Assembly (NCBI GenBank): GCA_050701115.1
Contig: JBOHER010000163.1
Span: 1-11,872 of the forward strand
Source of the DNA: JBOHER01 sp050701115
GTDB lineage: Bacteria; Actinomycetota; Actinomycetes; Mycobacteriales; Pseudonocardiaceae
DNA: 11,872 nt
Direction: 5' to 3'
The position numbers were made by a program, and so were the translations under genes. Of this stretch, positions 4,682 through 11,872 are shown piece after piece (positions within the stretch are counted from its first letter, which is position 1; every line of letters begins with the position of its first letter). The notes beneath the pieces were generated by a model. The model did not search any database. It saw nothing but the letters and a program-made list of their open reading frames with translations, and was not told the DNA's origin.

Positions 4682-6985
4682 ATGACGCGGCGAGTGACAG
4701 GCAACCTTCCTGCCGAGGTCACGAGTTTCGTCGGGCGCAGGAGCGAACTGGCGCAGGCCAAGAAGCTGCTGACCACCACCCGGATATTGACCTTGACCGG
4801 CCCCGGTGGTGTCGGCAAGACGCGGTTGGCACGACGCATCGCCGACGCGCTCCACCGGGCCTTCCCGGACGGAGTGTGGCTGGTCGCTCTGGCCGACGTC
4901 CATGACGGCGACCTCATCGCGCAGAGCTTCGCCGACGCACTCGGCCTGCGCGACGACACCACCGCACCGCTGGACAGCTTGACCGACTACCTGCGGGACA
5001 AGCGGCTGCTGCTGGTCGTCGACAACTGCGAGCACCTCGTCGACGCCTGTGCGGCGTTGGTGAGCAAGGTGCTCAGCGCGACGAGCGGAGTGCGCGTACT
5101 GGCCACCAGCCGCCAGGTACTCGGCGTCGAAGGCGAACAGGTGCTGCCGATACCCCCGCTGCCCGTCCCGAACGACGACGGCGAGCCGACCTCGGGAGAA
5201 CCGCATGTGGCAGACGCCATGACGCTGCTCGCCGAGCGAGCGTCAGCGGCCAACCCGGACTTTCGGGTCACCAACGAGAACCAGCAGACGCTGGCCAAGA
5301 TCTGCCGGCGCCTCGACGGCATCCCGCTCGCCCTCGAACTCGCAGCGCTGCGATTCCGGGTGTTCGCCCCCGAGCAGATCCTGGACCGGCTGGACGACAC
5401 TCTGCGCCTGCTCACCACGGGCAACCGCACGGCTCCAGAGCGGCAACAGACGCTCGACGCCGCCATCCGCTGGAGCTACGACCTGTGCTCGGCCGAGGAA
5501 CGGAGACTCTGGGAGCAGCTGTCAGTCTTCTCCGGCGGCTGCGACTTGGATGCCATCGAAGCCGTCTGCGTGGTCGGCCCCATCACACACGGGTCCATTG
5601 TGGACTACCTGGCCGGTTTGGTGGACAAGTCGGTGCTCAACCTGCGTTACGGCGCGCAGGATCGGACAAGCAGGTACCACATGCTGGAGCCGCTCCGCCA
5701 GTTCGCGCAGGCACTACTGGCCGCCAGCGGTACCGAATCCGCCATACGTGCCCGGCACCGCGACCACTACCAAGGACTGGCAACGCGAGGCAGCACCGAA
5801 TACTGGGGCCCCAACGACGTGGCTTGGTTTGACGAGGCCAGGCGGGAACACGCCAACCTGCGCGCGGCACTGCAGTTCAGCTTGTCCGAGGACGGGCGGG
5901 CGCACAACGCGCTCGAGATCGCCACCGGGCTCCGACCGTTCTGGGAACACTACGGGTTTCTCCTCGAGGGGTACCGCTGGTTCCAACGGGCTCTCGCGCA
6001 AGACACCGGCCCAACCGTCACCCGGGCGCGGGCACTGTCCGCCTGCGGTTTCCTCGCTCTGCTGCTGTCCGAAACGGACTCGGCCGTGCGGCTGATGCGT
6101 GAATGCGTCGATCTCGCCGACGAACTTCATGCTCCCGACGTACTCGCCGAGACCACCCTGCACTCGGCGCTGCTCGCGTTCGCCGAATCAGACCCCGCCC
6201 GCGCGCTCACCCTCGCCGAATCGGCTGCCCACCGCTGCCTCGCGAGCGACAATCACGGGGTAGCGGCCGAGAGCCTCGCCTTCGCCTTCATGTGTGCGTT
6301 CATTCTCGACGACTCTCGAGCGGGCCAGATCGCACAGACCTTCCTGAGCACCACCACCGAGCAGGGCTCCCATCTGTTGCAGGGACTCGCGCTGTGGTCG
6401 GTCGGTCTTGATCACTGGCGCAGGGACGAGCAGCAGCAAGCGACCGCCTACATTAGCGAAGCCATCGAACTGTTCACCCTGTTCGACCGGTCGGTCTTGA
6501 TCGCATCGGGCCTTGATGCCCTTGCCTGGTCGGCGACGGCCACCGAGGACCACGATCGCGCCGCGAGGCTCATGGGTGCGGCAAGGACCATCCGGGAACG
6601 CAGCATGATGCGGCTGGCGCACTCCATGACCAGCGTTGTCGGCGACAGGATCCAGCACCAGGTCCGCGGCGCGCTCGGCGAGGCGGCCTTCACCGAGGCG
6701 TTCGACAGCGGTGCCGCCCTGAGCCTGGACCAGGCGGTGGACTACGCGCTGGGCAAGACATCAGCCCATGTTCCGCCGCGACCACATCAGCAGCTCGACG
6801 TCCTGACCCGACGAGAACTGGATGTCGCGCGGCTCGTCGCGGATGGACACAGCAACAAACGGATCGCCGCGGAGCTGGTCATCTCGGTCCGGACCGCCGA
6901 GACCCACGTCGAGAACATCCTCACCAAGCTCGGCTTCCACTCCCGAGCGCAGATCGCCACCTGGGTCAGCCAGCAGGACGCGTAA
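4682..6985 (+). CDS. STAND ATPase/LuxR-type transcriptional regulator
   Basis: This encodes 767 residues of a large regulator built as a nucleotide-controlled switch. It begins with the characteristic NLPAEVTSFVGRRSEL (8-23). The P-loop is GPGGVGKT (40-47), the Walker B strand LLLVVDNCEHL (109-119), and the sensor-like strand VLATSRQVL (139-147). The NB-ARC-like helical and winged-helix parts follow to about residue 345 (KICRRLDGIPLALELAA, SVFSGGCDLDAIEAV). Residues of roughly 345-690 form a helical repeat region of TPR style that would sense a ligand or partner. The C-terminus (705-767) is a LuxR/GerE helix-turn-helix: LTRRELDVARLVADG, NKRIAAELVISVRTAETHV. The family also has members with an N-terminal cyclase domain, which is absent here. 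No Shine-Dalgarno is visible. The start is fixed by the conserved N-terminus. It converges on the monooxygenase gene; regulation of that cluster is plausible but unproven. Confidence 0.93.
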   Translation: MTRRVTGNLPAEVTSFVGRRSELAQAKKLLTTTRILTLTGPGGVGKTRLARRIADALHRAFPDGVWLVALADVHDGDLIAQSFADALGLRDDTTAPLDSLTDYLRDKRLLLVVDNCEHLVDACAALVSKVLSATSGVRVLATSRQVLGVEGEQVLPIPPLPVPNDDGEPTSGEPHVADAMTLLAERASAANPDFRVTNENQQTLAKICRRLDGIPLALELAALRFRVFAPEQILDRLDDTLRLLTTGNRTAPERQQTLDAAIRWSYDLCSAEERRLWEQLSVFSGGCDLDAIEAVCVVGPITHGSIVDYLAGLVDKSVLNLRYGAQDRTSRYHMLEPLRQFAQALLAASGTESAIRARHRDHYQGLATRGSTEYWGPNDVAWFDEARREHANLRAALQFSLSEDGRAHNALEIATGLRPFWEHYGFLLEGYRWFQRALAQDTGPTVTRARALSACGFLALLLSETDSAVRLMRECVDLADELHAPDVLAETTLHSALLAFAESDPARALTLAESAAHRCLASDNHGVAAESLAFAFMCAFILDDSRAGQIAQTFLSTTTEQGSHLLQGLALWSVGLDHWRRDEQQQATAYISEAIELFTLFDRSVLIASGLDALAWSATATEDHDRAARLMGAARTIRERSMMRLAHSMTSVVGDRIQHQVRGALGEAAFTEAFDSGAALSLDQAVDYALGKTSAHVPPRPHQQLDVLTRRELDVARLVADGHSNKRIAAELVISVRTAETHVENILTKLGFHSRAQIATWVSQQDA

Positions 6986-7010
6986 CCCGATCGACCGTTG
7001 CCGCGTAATA

Positions 7011-7024
7011 CAGCGACTTCGCTG
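7011..7024. terminator. Small hairpin between convergent genes
   Basis: CAGCG-ACTT-CGCTG forms a five-base stem with a four-base loop in the 44-base gap between the two converging stop codons. It could serve both directions. The stem is short and has no T-run, so the call is weak. Confidence 0.3.
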
Positions 7025-7029
7025 GCCGC

Positions 7030-8196
7030 CTAGACCATCCGGTCCTCGACGGTAAGGCCGAACTCGCCCTGCCCGAACATGGCCAGCGCCCGCTCGACAT
7101 CGTTGGCGACGTGCACACTGCCCGCGTGCGCGTCCCGCCAGTGGCGTTCGATCGGGTTGCCGGATTTCAGTGAGTGCCCGCCGGAGTTCTCGAACAGCAA
7201 CTCGATCGCCTCGATCGCGCGCTCGGTACCCCGGACCTGGTCGCGCCGCGCGCGTAAGCGCAGTTCGTACGGGATCTCCTCGCCCGCCGTGACGTAGCGC
7301 AGCTGCTCGGTCATGTTGCGCTCCATCTGCAGGATCGCCGCGTCGATCTCGCAGGCGGCCCGTGCCACCCGCACGTGCGCGAACGGGTCCTCGGCCACCT
7401 TCTGCCCGCCGTAGGACAACCGGACCCGCTCCCGCATACGGGCGATGTGCGCATGGTAGGCGCCCTGTGCCGCGCCGATGACCGGTGCGGTGATGGTGTT
7501 GGTGAACACGCTGGCGAACGGAAGCCGGTACAGCGGCGCCGGGTTGGCGTCCTGGCCGGGCCCGCGCAGCTGCGTCTGCTCGGCGGCGCTGTAGGCGCGG
7601 TGGTACGGCACGAACGCCCGCTCGATCACGATGTCGTTGCTGCCGGTGCCGCTGAGCCCGACCACGTCCCAGACGTCCTCGATCACGTAGTCCGCGCGCG
7701 GTACCAAGATCGTGAGGTAGTCAGTGGGCGCGCCGTCGTCGTTCAGTTGCAATGCGCCCAGTAGCGCCCAGCGGCCGTGGTCGCAGCCGGAGGAGAAGCT
7801 CCACCGTCCGGCCAGCTCGTATCCGCCGTCGACCGGGGTGAGCTTGCCGGTCGGGGCGTAGGACGACGACACCAACGTGTCGGGATCGGTGTTCCACACT
7901 CCTTCCTGTGCGCGCAAGGGAAACAGCGCCAGCTGCCAGGGGTGCACCCCGAGCACCGGGGCCACCCAACCGGTGGAGGGGCACGCCGAGGCGATGGCGC
8001 GCACCACCTCATAGAAGTCCACCGGTGAGGACTCGTGCCCGCCGAACCGGGCCGGTTGCAGCATGCGAAACACCCCGGCGTCGGTGAGCTCGCGGACGGT
8101 CTCCTCGGGCACCCGCCGCGCCCGGTCGGTGGCGACCGCGCGCTCCCGGATCGCCGGAAGCAGGTCCCGGACCAGGTCGAGAACCTTGTTGTTCAT
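7030..8196 (-). CDS. HsaA-like flavin-dependent monooxygenase (acyl-CoA dehydrogenase fold)
   Basis: This encodes 388 residues from the ATG at 8196, chosen over the longer frame to 8223 because AGGAGG (minus strand, 8204-8209) sits seven bases before it. The protein follows HsaA, the oxygenase that 4-hydroxylates the phenolic 3-HSA intermediate of cholesterol breakdown, along its whole length. Matching stretches recalled from that family are LLPAIRERA (12-20), CPSTGW (72-77), SSGCDH (135-140), VVGLSGTGSND (178-188), RARRDQVR (315-322) and HWRDAHAG (352-359), with an FG-EFGL-DRMV-like end. Such enzymes use reduced flavin from a separate reductase (HsaB type); none is encoded in the window. The fold is that of acyl-CoA dehydrogenases, but the sequence is of the hydroxylase group. 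It lies 108 bases behind the flavoprotein gene. It may be a paralogue with another aromatic substrate, so I do not give it the name hsaA. Confidence 0.88.
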   Translation of the reverse strand: MNNKVLDLVRDLLPAIRERAVATDRARRVPEETVRELTDAGVFRMLQPARFGGHESSPVDFYEVVRAIASACPSTGWVAPVLGVHPWQLALFPLRAQEGVWNTDPDTLVSSSYAPTGKLTPVDGGYELAGRWSFSSGCDHGRWALLGALQLNDDGAPTDYLTILVPRADYVIEDVWDVVGLSGTGSNDIVIERAFVPYHRAYSAAEQTQLRGPGQDANPAPLYRLPFASVFTNTITAPVIGAAQGAYHAHIARMRERVRLSYGGQKVAEDPFAHVRVARAACEIDAAILQMERNMTEQLRYVTAGEEIPYELRLRARRDQVRGTERAIEAIELLFENSGGHSLKSGNPIERHWRDAHAGSVHVANDVERALAMFGQGEFGLTVEDRMV

Positions 8197-8265
8197 AGGA
8201 AGACCTCCTCGTACGCGCGCCATCTGTGACGCTAGGGAAATGTGCCGGATGCTGATCCGCGCTAT

Positions 8266-8280
8266 TCCCGGTGACCGGGA
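8266..8280. promoter_or_regulatory. 15-bp perfect palindrome between the flavoprotein and monooxygenase genes
   Basis: TCCCGGT-G-ACCGGGA has seven-base arms around one central base. It lies 24 bases after the flavoprotein stop and 69 bases before the monooxygenase start (minus-strand order). It may be an operator giving the monooxygenase its own control, or a hairpin in the joint transcript. CGGTACCGGG at 9898-9907, in the divergent control region, is similar but lacks the central base. Confidence 0.45.
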
Positions 8281-8304
8281 TCGGCTGGTGAGTTTCTGCG
8301 TGCA

Positions 8305-9777
8305 TCAGGTGGCGCGGGCGGCGGCCAGGCCCGCCTTCCGTCCGAAGAAGGTGCCGTCGCCGAGTGAGGTTCCGCTGATGTAGCCCCACGAGTGCATGCC
8401 GGAGGTGGCGCGGCCCGCGGCGAACAGTCCCGGTACAACGGCCCCGTCCAGATCGAGCACCTGCCCGTCGACCGTGGTGTGCAACCCGCCCAGGGTGAAC
8501 ACGGACGCTCCGCTGCCCCGCCTGCTGCCGGATTCCGACGGCGGCCGGAGACCCGCCTTGACGTCGATGGCGGCGAACGGCGCGGTGAGCGGGCGCAGCC
8601 ACCGGGCCGACTTGTGGAAGAACGGATCCGTACCGCGTGCGGCGTTGGCGTTGTACCGCCTGACCGTGGTGGTCAGCGCGGCTGGCGGCATACCGAGCAT
8701 CCGCTCGAGTTCATCCAGGGTGTCGGCCACATACTTGGGCCGCACACCCCAGCGTTCCTGCTCGGGAACGTCCTCATAGGACCGCTCGTCGACGATCACC
8801 CAGACGTCCATGTGCTGCCTGAACAGCGCGGCCTGACCAACCAGCCCGGGATAGGTGTCCTCGTTGATGAAGCGATGCCCCTGTCCGTTGACGATCATCC
8901 CCCGGGCGATCATGCCCGGGATGAGTGAAATCCCGACCTGCGCCGCCGACATGTGCTTGACCGCGGCGCCTACGGCCTGGGCCATCAGGATGCCCCTGCC
9001 GTCATCGGATCCGTCGCTGTTCTTGCCGTGCCCCACCAGGTGCGGAGCGTGCATCGCGAGCATTTCGTCGTTGTCCACGAAGCCACCGGTGGCCAGCACC
9101 AGACCGCGCCGCACCCGGACGGTGAGTTCCTCCCCGTACCGGCGGGCGACGACCCCGGCGATCCGGCCGTCGCCTGCGACGATCAGGTTGGTGGCGTAGG
9201 TGTCGTACCGGACGATCGAACCGGCGGACTCTGCTGCGGACGCAAGCCGATCCATCAGCAGCCAGCCACCGAAGTCGCGCGCTGTGGGGCGGTGGCCCCG
9301 TGGGGCAGGTTTCGCGATCTCGGTGAACGGCCAACTGTTCTCGCCCATCCACATCAGACCGTCGTCGGTCGGCGGTACCCAGGTCGGCGAGTCCCACAGG
9401 CTGGGCTTGAACGGAACTCCTTTCTCGACCAGCCAGTGGAAGTGGTCGACGCTCTCGTCGCTGTAGCGCGCGACTTTCTGCTGGTCGGCGTCCGGCCCCA
9501 GCGCCGCCAACAGGAACGCGGCCATCTCCTCCGGGGTGTCGTCGAACCCGCAGGCCTGCTGGATGGGTGTGCCGCCGCCGAGATAGATCTCGCCACCGGC
9601 AACCGCAGAGGATCCGCCCGCGCCGCTGGACCGTTCGAGCACGAGCACGTCCGCACCGGCCCGCGCCGCCTCGAACGCGGCCGAGGCCCCCGCACAGCCG
9701 TAGCCGACGACGAGCACATCGGTCTCGACGTTGTAGGCGGTGACATCGGCGGCTGATCGGGGAATGACGGGGATCAC
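8305..9777 (-). CDS. 3-ketosteroid delta4-(5alpha)-dehydrogenase-like FAD flavoprotein
   Basis: This encodes 490 residues from a GTG at 9777, six bases after AGGAGG (minus strand, 9784-9789). The FAD Rossmann motif is VVGYGCAG (23-30), with the ribose-binding Glu48 in VLVLERS. GGSSAVAGGEIYLGGG (54-69) and LATGGF (228-233) are typical of the fumarate reductase/KstD superfamily. Within it, FINEDTYPG (303-311) and the C-terminal GYISGTSLGDGTFFGRKAG (465-483) fit the Kst4D group, which inserts the 4,5 double bond into 5alpha-3-ketosteroids. Tyr466 and Ser468 fall at the positions I recall as catalytic in the Rhodococcus jostii enzyme, and Tyr309 probably corresponds to its third key tyrosine. Other superfamily members act on different cyclic ketones, so the steroid substrate is inferred. 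It is first in a minus-strand pair with the HsaA-like gene. Confidence 0.87.
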   Translation of the reverse strand: MIPVIPRSAADVTAYNVETDVLVVGYGCAGASAAFEAARAGADVLVLERSSGAGGSSAVAGGEIYLGGGTPIQQACGFDDTPEEMAAFLLAALGPDADQQKVARYSDESVDHFHWLVEKGVPFKPSLWDSPTWVPPTDDGLMWMGENSWPFTEIAKPAPRGHRPTARDFGGWLLMDRLASAAESAGSIVRYDTYATNLIVAGDGRIAGVVARRYGEELTVRVRRGLVLATGGFVDNDEMLAMHAPHLVGHGKNSDGSDDGRGILMAQAVGAAVKHMSAAQVGISLIPGMIARGMIVNGQGHRFINEDTYPGLVGQAALFRQHMDVWVIVDERSYEDVPEQERWGVRPKYVADTLDELERMLGMPPAALTTTVRRYNANAARGTDPFFHKSARWLRPLTAPFAAIDVKAGLRPPSESGSRRGSGASVFTLGGLHTTVDGQVLDLDGAVVPGLFAAGRATSGMHSWGYISGTSLGDGTFFGRKAGLAAARAT

Positions 9778-9974
9778 TCCTCACCTCCTATTCGCGAATC
9801 GAGTGCCCATGACGAAAGCGTCGGGCCGGTTAGACCCCGGGGAAAGGCCACATCTTGCTTAGTGACCGCGCTGCTCCCGCTCAGTGGGACTGGGCAGCGG
9901 TACCGGGCGAACACGGATCGAAGGTGAGGGCGAAGGCGGCTGAGTGCCGCCTGCTGCACATCAAGGAGGAACCC
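9778..9974. promoter_or_regulatory. Divergent control region
   Basis: These 197 bases separate the minus-strand flavoprotein pair from the plus-strand fusion gene, so they must hold both promoters. Visible structures are: ATTCGCGAAT (9790-9799), a perfect palindrome touching the flavoprotein ribosome binding site; an imperfect inverted repeat 9865-9901 (ACCGC...GCGGT outside, TCCC...GGGA inside); the palindrome CGGTACCG (9898-9905); and the hairpin GGCGGC-TGAGT-GCCGCC (9935-9951) in the fusion gene leader, 12 bases before its Shine-Dalgarno. I could not place -10/-35 boxes with confidence. Confidence 0.5.
9963..9970 (+). promoter_or_regulatory. Ribosome binding site of the fusion gene
   Basis: AAGGAGGA lies four bases before the ATG at 9975. 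It is the strongest Shine-Dalgarno on the plus strand of the window and fixes the start of a gene that has no stop inside the window. Confidence 0.8.
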
Positions 9975-11872
9975 ATGCGTGTCCTGATCACAGGAGTCAC
10001 CGAGCAGAGCGGCCGCGCGGTCGCCCGGCTGCTACTCGCCGCTGGGCACGAGGTGGTCGGGCTGGCGCCGCGACCGCACCGCTACCTCGACCCTCGCGTC
10101 GACCTCGTCATCGGTGAGCCCGCCGACAGGTCGGCCTGTGCGCGTGCGGTCTCCGGTTCCGCGAGCGTGCTGCACATGGCAGGGACCTCAGCCGAGGTGA
10201 TCGGTGCGGCTGCTCGCCGTGCGGGCGCGCGGGTCGTGCTGCCGTTGACCGCCGATACCCCGGCCGAAAAGGCGCTACTGTCCACCGGCGTCAGCAGCCT
10301 GATCGTCCGCACCGCACCGATCGCGGGCAGGCGAGCCGACGCCACCTCGTGCCGCACCCTGGCGTCCCTGCTGGCCTCCGGCGCCTCCGCGTCCTGGCAG
10401 CTTCTGCACACCGACGACCTCGAGCGCTTCCTGGTGCTGGCCGCCACCAGCGAGCACACCGGCGTTGTGCAGCTTGCCGCACCGGGCGTGGTCACGCGCG
10501 ACGAGGTGCGGCAGGTACTGCGCGACATGGACGCGCCGAGGAGGGTCCGAGGCATCCGATCGGCACCGTGCCCAGCGCGGCTGGACACCACAGTCGCTGT
10601 CGAGAAGTGGAGCTTTCGGTGTGGCTGGTCGGCCACCGAGGTGGTCGAGGATCTCGCCCGTGGCTTGGTCGGCCGCAAGCCCGGCCGCGACGGCGCCCGG
10701 ATGCGGAGCGGGCACATCCCGTTGCGTGCGCACCTGATCCCGTCCGGCGTGCCTGCCTCAGACGCGCACCCGTTGGAGACCGCAGCGCCGGATGGCATGG
10801 AAGGCGAGTTCGACGACCACATCGACCAGCGCTACCCGGTCTACACCGCCACCAACACGTCCGAGGCGTTGCCCGGACCGATGACCCCGCTGACCATCGA
10901 CCTGCACGTGGGCGGGATACGCCTGGCCAACGAGAGCATGGGCCGGATGCTTGCCTTCGATGGGCTGGCGTTGGAGCAATGGACCAGTCGGGTGGTCAGC
11001 GTGCTCGGCCACCACGTCTACATCAACGCCTCGATCGGGGTGCTCACGGCGGAGAACATGCCGGGCTGGGACGAGGAGAGCATCCGGGCCGACGCCTACG
11101 GAAGCATTCCGGCCGAGGTCGCGATGCTGCCACGGGGCCGACCTCCGATGCCGAAGGGACTCGCCGGGGTCAGGGCCACCTGGACCAGCGTCTCCCGGGT
11201 GATCGCGGTGGCCCGCCGCTACCGTGACTCGGCCGAACTGATCAACGCGGCCTCCCGCGCGGAAGCGCTCGCCGCGGACCAACTGGCCAAGTTGACAGAC
11301 GAGCAGTTGTATGCCCGCGTCGCGCTGTGGCGGGACCGACTCAACCAGGCCTGGTCCGTGGCCGCGCTCGGCGTGATGATGACCGGTGCGGCCAACGCCA
11401 TCCACGAGCGCAGCAAACCCGGCGGCGATCTCGGAATCGACCTGGAGCGCCTGGAGTCGGCGCGGACCATGCTCGCGGTGGAACGCCTCGCGGCGCTCTG
11501 CCGCGCCAATCGCGAGCTGCTAGAACTTGCCAAGTCGGGTGACGTGGCCGGGGCGCGGGCGACATCCGAGAGTTTCGCGGCAGCACTCGACGCCGAGTTG
11601 GCCGCCGTTGGTCACCGTGGGCCTGGTGAATGTGAGCTGATCAATCCGGTCTTCGGCGACCGGCCGGCGATGCTTGTCACCGCGGCCGCCCGTGCCGCCC
11701 AGCAGAAGGCGCCGCGTCGCACCCCGGCCAAGGAGGGCACGAGCCGAACGGCTCGGATGGCTGCGGGCGCCACCGTGGCCAGGGAGCGGGCGCGTGACGC
11801 CGTCGTCCGGATCAACCACTGCTTACGGCTGGCGGCACGGGAACGCGCGCGCCGCCTGGTGGCGCGCGGCCT
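9975..11872 (+). CDS. Fusion of an SDR-like NAD(P)-binding domain with a PEP-utilising-enzyme-like region (3' end outside window)
   Basis: An open frame of 632 codons runs off the window end. Residues 1 to about 235 look like an atypical SDR/epimerase: MRVLITGVTEQSGRAVARLL, alternating strands and helices, and LIVRTAPIAGRR. The nucleotide motif TGxxGxxG is altered: its middle Gly is Glu10 (TGVTEQSG, 6-13). I find no YxxxK catalytic pair, so this domain may bind rather than convert a substrate. From about residue 287, YTATNTSEALPGPMTPLTID resembles the section before the phosphohistidine domain in PEP synthase and rifampicin phosphotransferase. It is followed by a helical region (RDSAELINAASRAEALAADQL, LTDEQLYARVALW) typical of that family. 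The usual N-terminal ATP-binding domain is not present. The swivelling His domain would lie beyond 11872. It is divergent from the flavoprotein pair. An alternative reading is a large PEP-family protein that has only a structural SDR remnant. Confidence 0.75.
   Translation, partial: MRVLITGVTEQSGRAVARLLLAAGHEVVGLAPRPHRYLDPRVDLVIGEPADRSACARAVSGSASVLHMAGTSAEVIGAAARRAGARVVLPLTADTPAEKALLSTGVSSLIVRTAPIAGRRADATSCRTLASLLASGASASWQLLHTDDLERFLVLAATSEHTGVVQLAAPGVVTRDEVRQVLRDMDAPRRVRGIRSAPCPARLDTTVAVEKWSFRCGWSATEVVEDLARGLVGRKPGRDGARMRSGHIPLRAHLIPSGVPASDAHPLETAAPDGMEGEFDDHIDQRYPVYTATNTSEALPGPMTPLTIDLHVGGIRLANESMGRMLAFDGLALEQWTSRVVSVLGHHVYINASIGVLTAENMPGWDEESIRADAYGSIPAEVAMLPRGRPPMPKGLAGVRATWTSVSRVIAVARRYRDSAELINAASRAEALAADQLAKLTDEQLYARVALWRDRLNQAWSVAALGVMMTGAANAIHERSKPGGDLGIDLERLESARTMLAVERLAALCRANRELLELAKSGDVAGARATSESFAAALDAELAAVGHRGPGECELINPVFGDRPAMLVTAAARAAQQKAPRRTPAKEGTSRTARMAAGATVARERARDAVVRINHCLRLAARERARRLVARG

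Noticed and set aside
3976..4962. 328-residue minus-strand frame opposite the hydrolase and regulator genes
   Set aside because: It spans two well-supported genes and an intergenic gap on the other strand and shows no family motifs; typical of long antisense frames in GC-rich DNA.
8197..8223. Longer start (8223) for the monooxygenase
   Set aside because: The extra nine residues contain the AGGAGG that serves the ATG at 8196, and family proteins align from near that start.
10349..11227. 292-residue plus-strand frame inside the fusion gene
   Set aside because: It is an Arg/Pro-rich shadow in another frame of the longer open frame from 9975, which has clear domains and a strong ribosome binding site.

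Overview
The window is high-GC DNA with GTG starts, probable leaderless genes and gene families typical of mycolic-acid actinobacteria. A Nocardia, Mycobacterium or Rhodococcus-like organism is the best guess, inferred from style and gene content and not from a marker gene.

Layout. Positions 1-396 hold no convincing gene. At 397-890 lies a broken gene for a PD-(D/E)XK-nuclease-like protein, with an in-frame stop and a one-base frameshift behind an intact ribosome binding site. After about 300 gene-free bases comes a two-helix general-stress-type membrane protein (1193-1699). It runs tail to tail into a two-helix membrane protein of unknown function (1704-2312, minus). Between that gene and a TetR regulator (2543-3130) is a 146-bp patch of 21-bp tandem units whose two halves point towards each other. 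The TetR gene is followed by a GNAT acetyltransferase (3167-3793) and an epoxide-hydrolase-like alpha/beta hydrolase (3790-4623). These three look like one operon. A 15-bp operator-like sequence occurs once in the tetR promoter and once, inverted, inside the first codons of the GNAT gene.

Next is a large STAND ATPase/LuxR-type regulator (4682-6985). Converging on it is a minus-strand pair: a 3-ketosteroid delta4-(5alpha)-dehydrogenase-like flavoprotein (8305-9777), then an HsaA-like flavin-dependent monooxygenase (7030-8196). Diverging from the pair is a gene that leaves the window (9975 to beyond 11872). Its product joins an SDR-like NAD(P)-binding domain to a PEP-utilising-enzyme-like region and shows no N-terminal ATP-binding domain.

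How they may work together: the flavoprotein, the monooxygenase and the PEP-enzyme fusion share one divergent control region and look like a small accessory module acting on a steroid-like or other polycyclic substrate, with the neighbouring LuxR-type protein a possible regulator. The TetR-GNAT-hydrolase operon looks like a separate, self-regulated unit. The most unusual items are the SDR/PEP-enzyme fusion, the duplicated inverted operator around tetR, the 21-bp repeat patch, and the recently broken nuclease-like gene.
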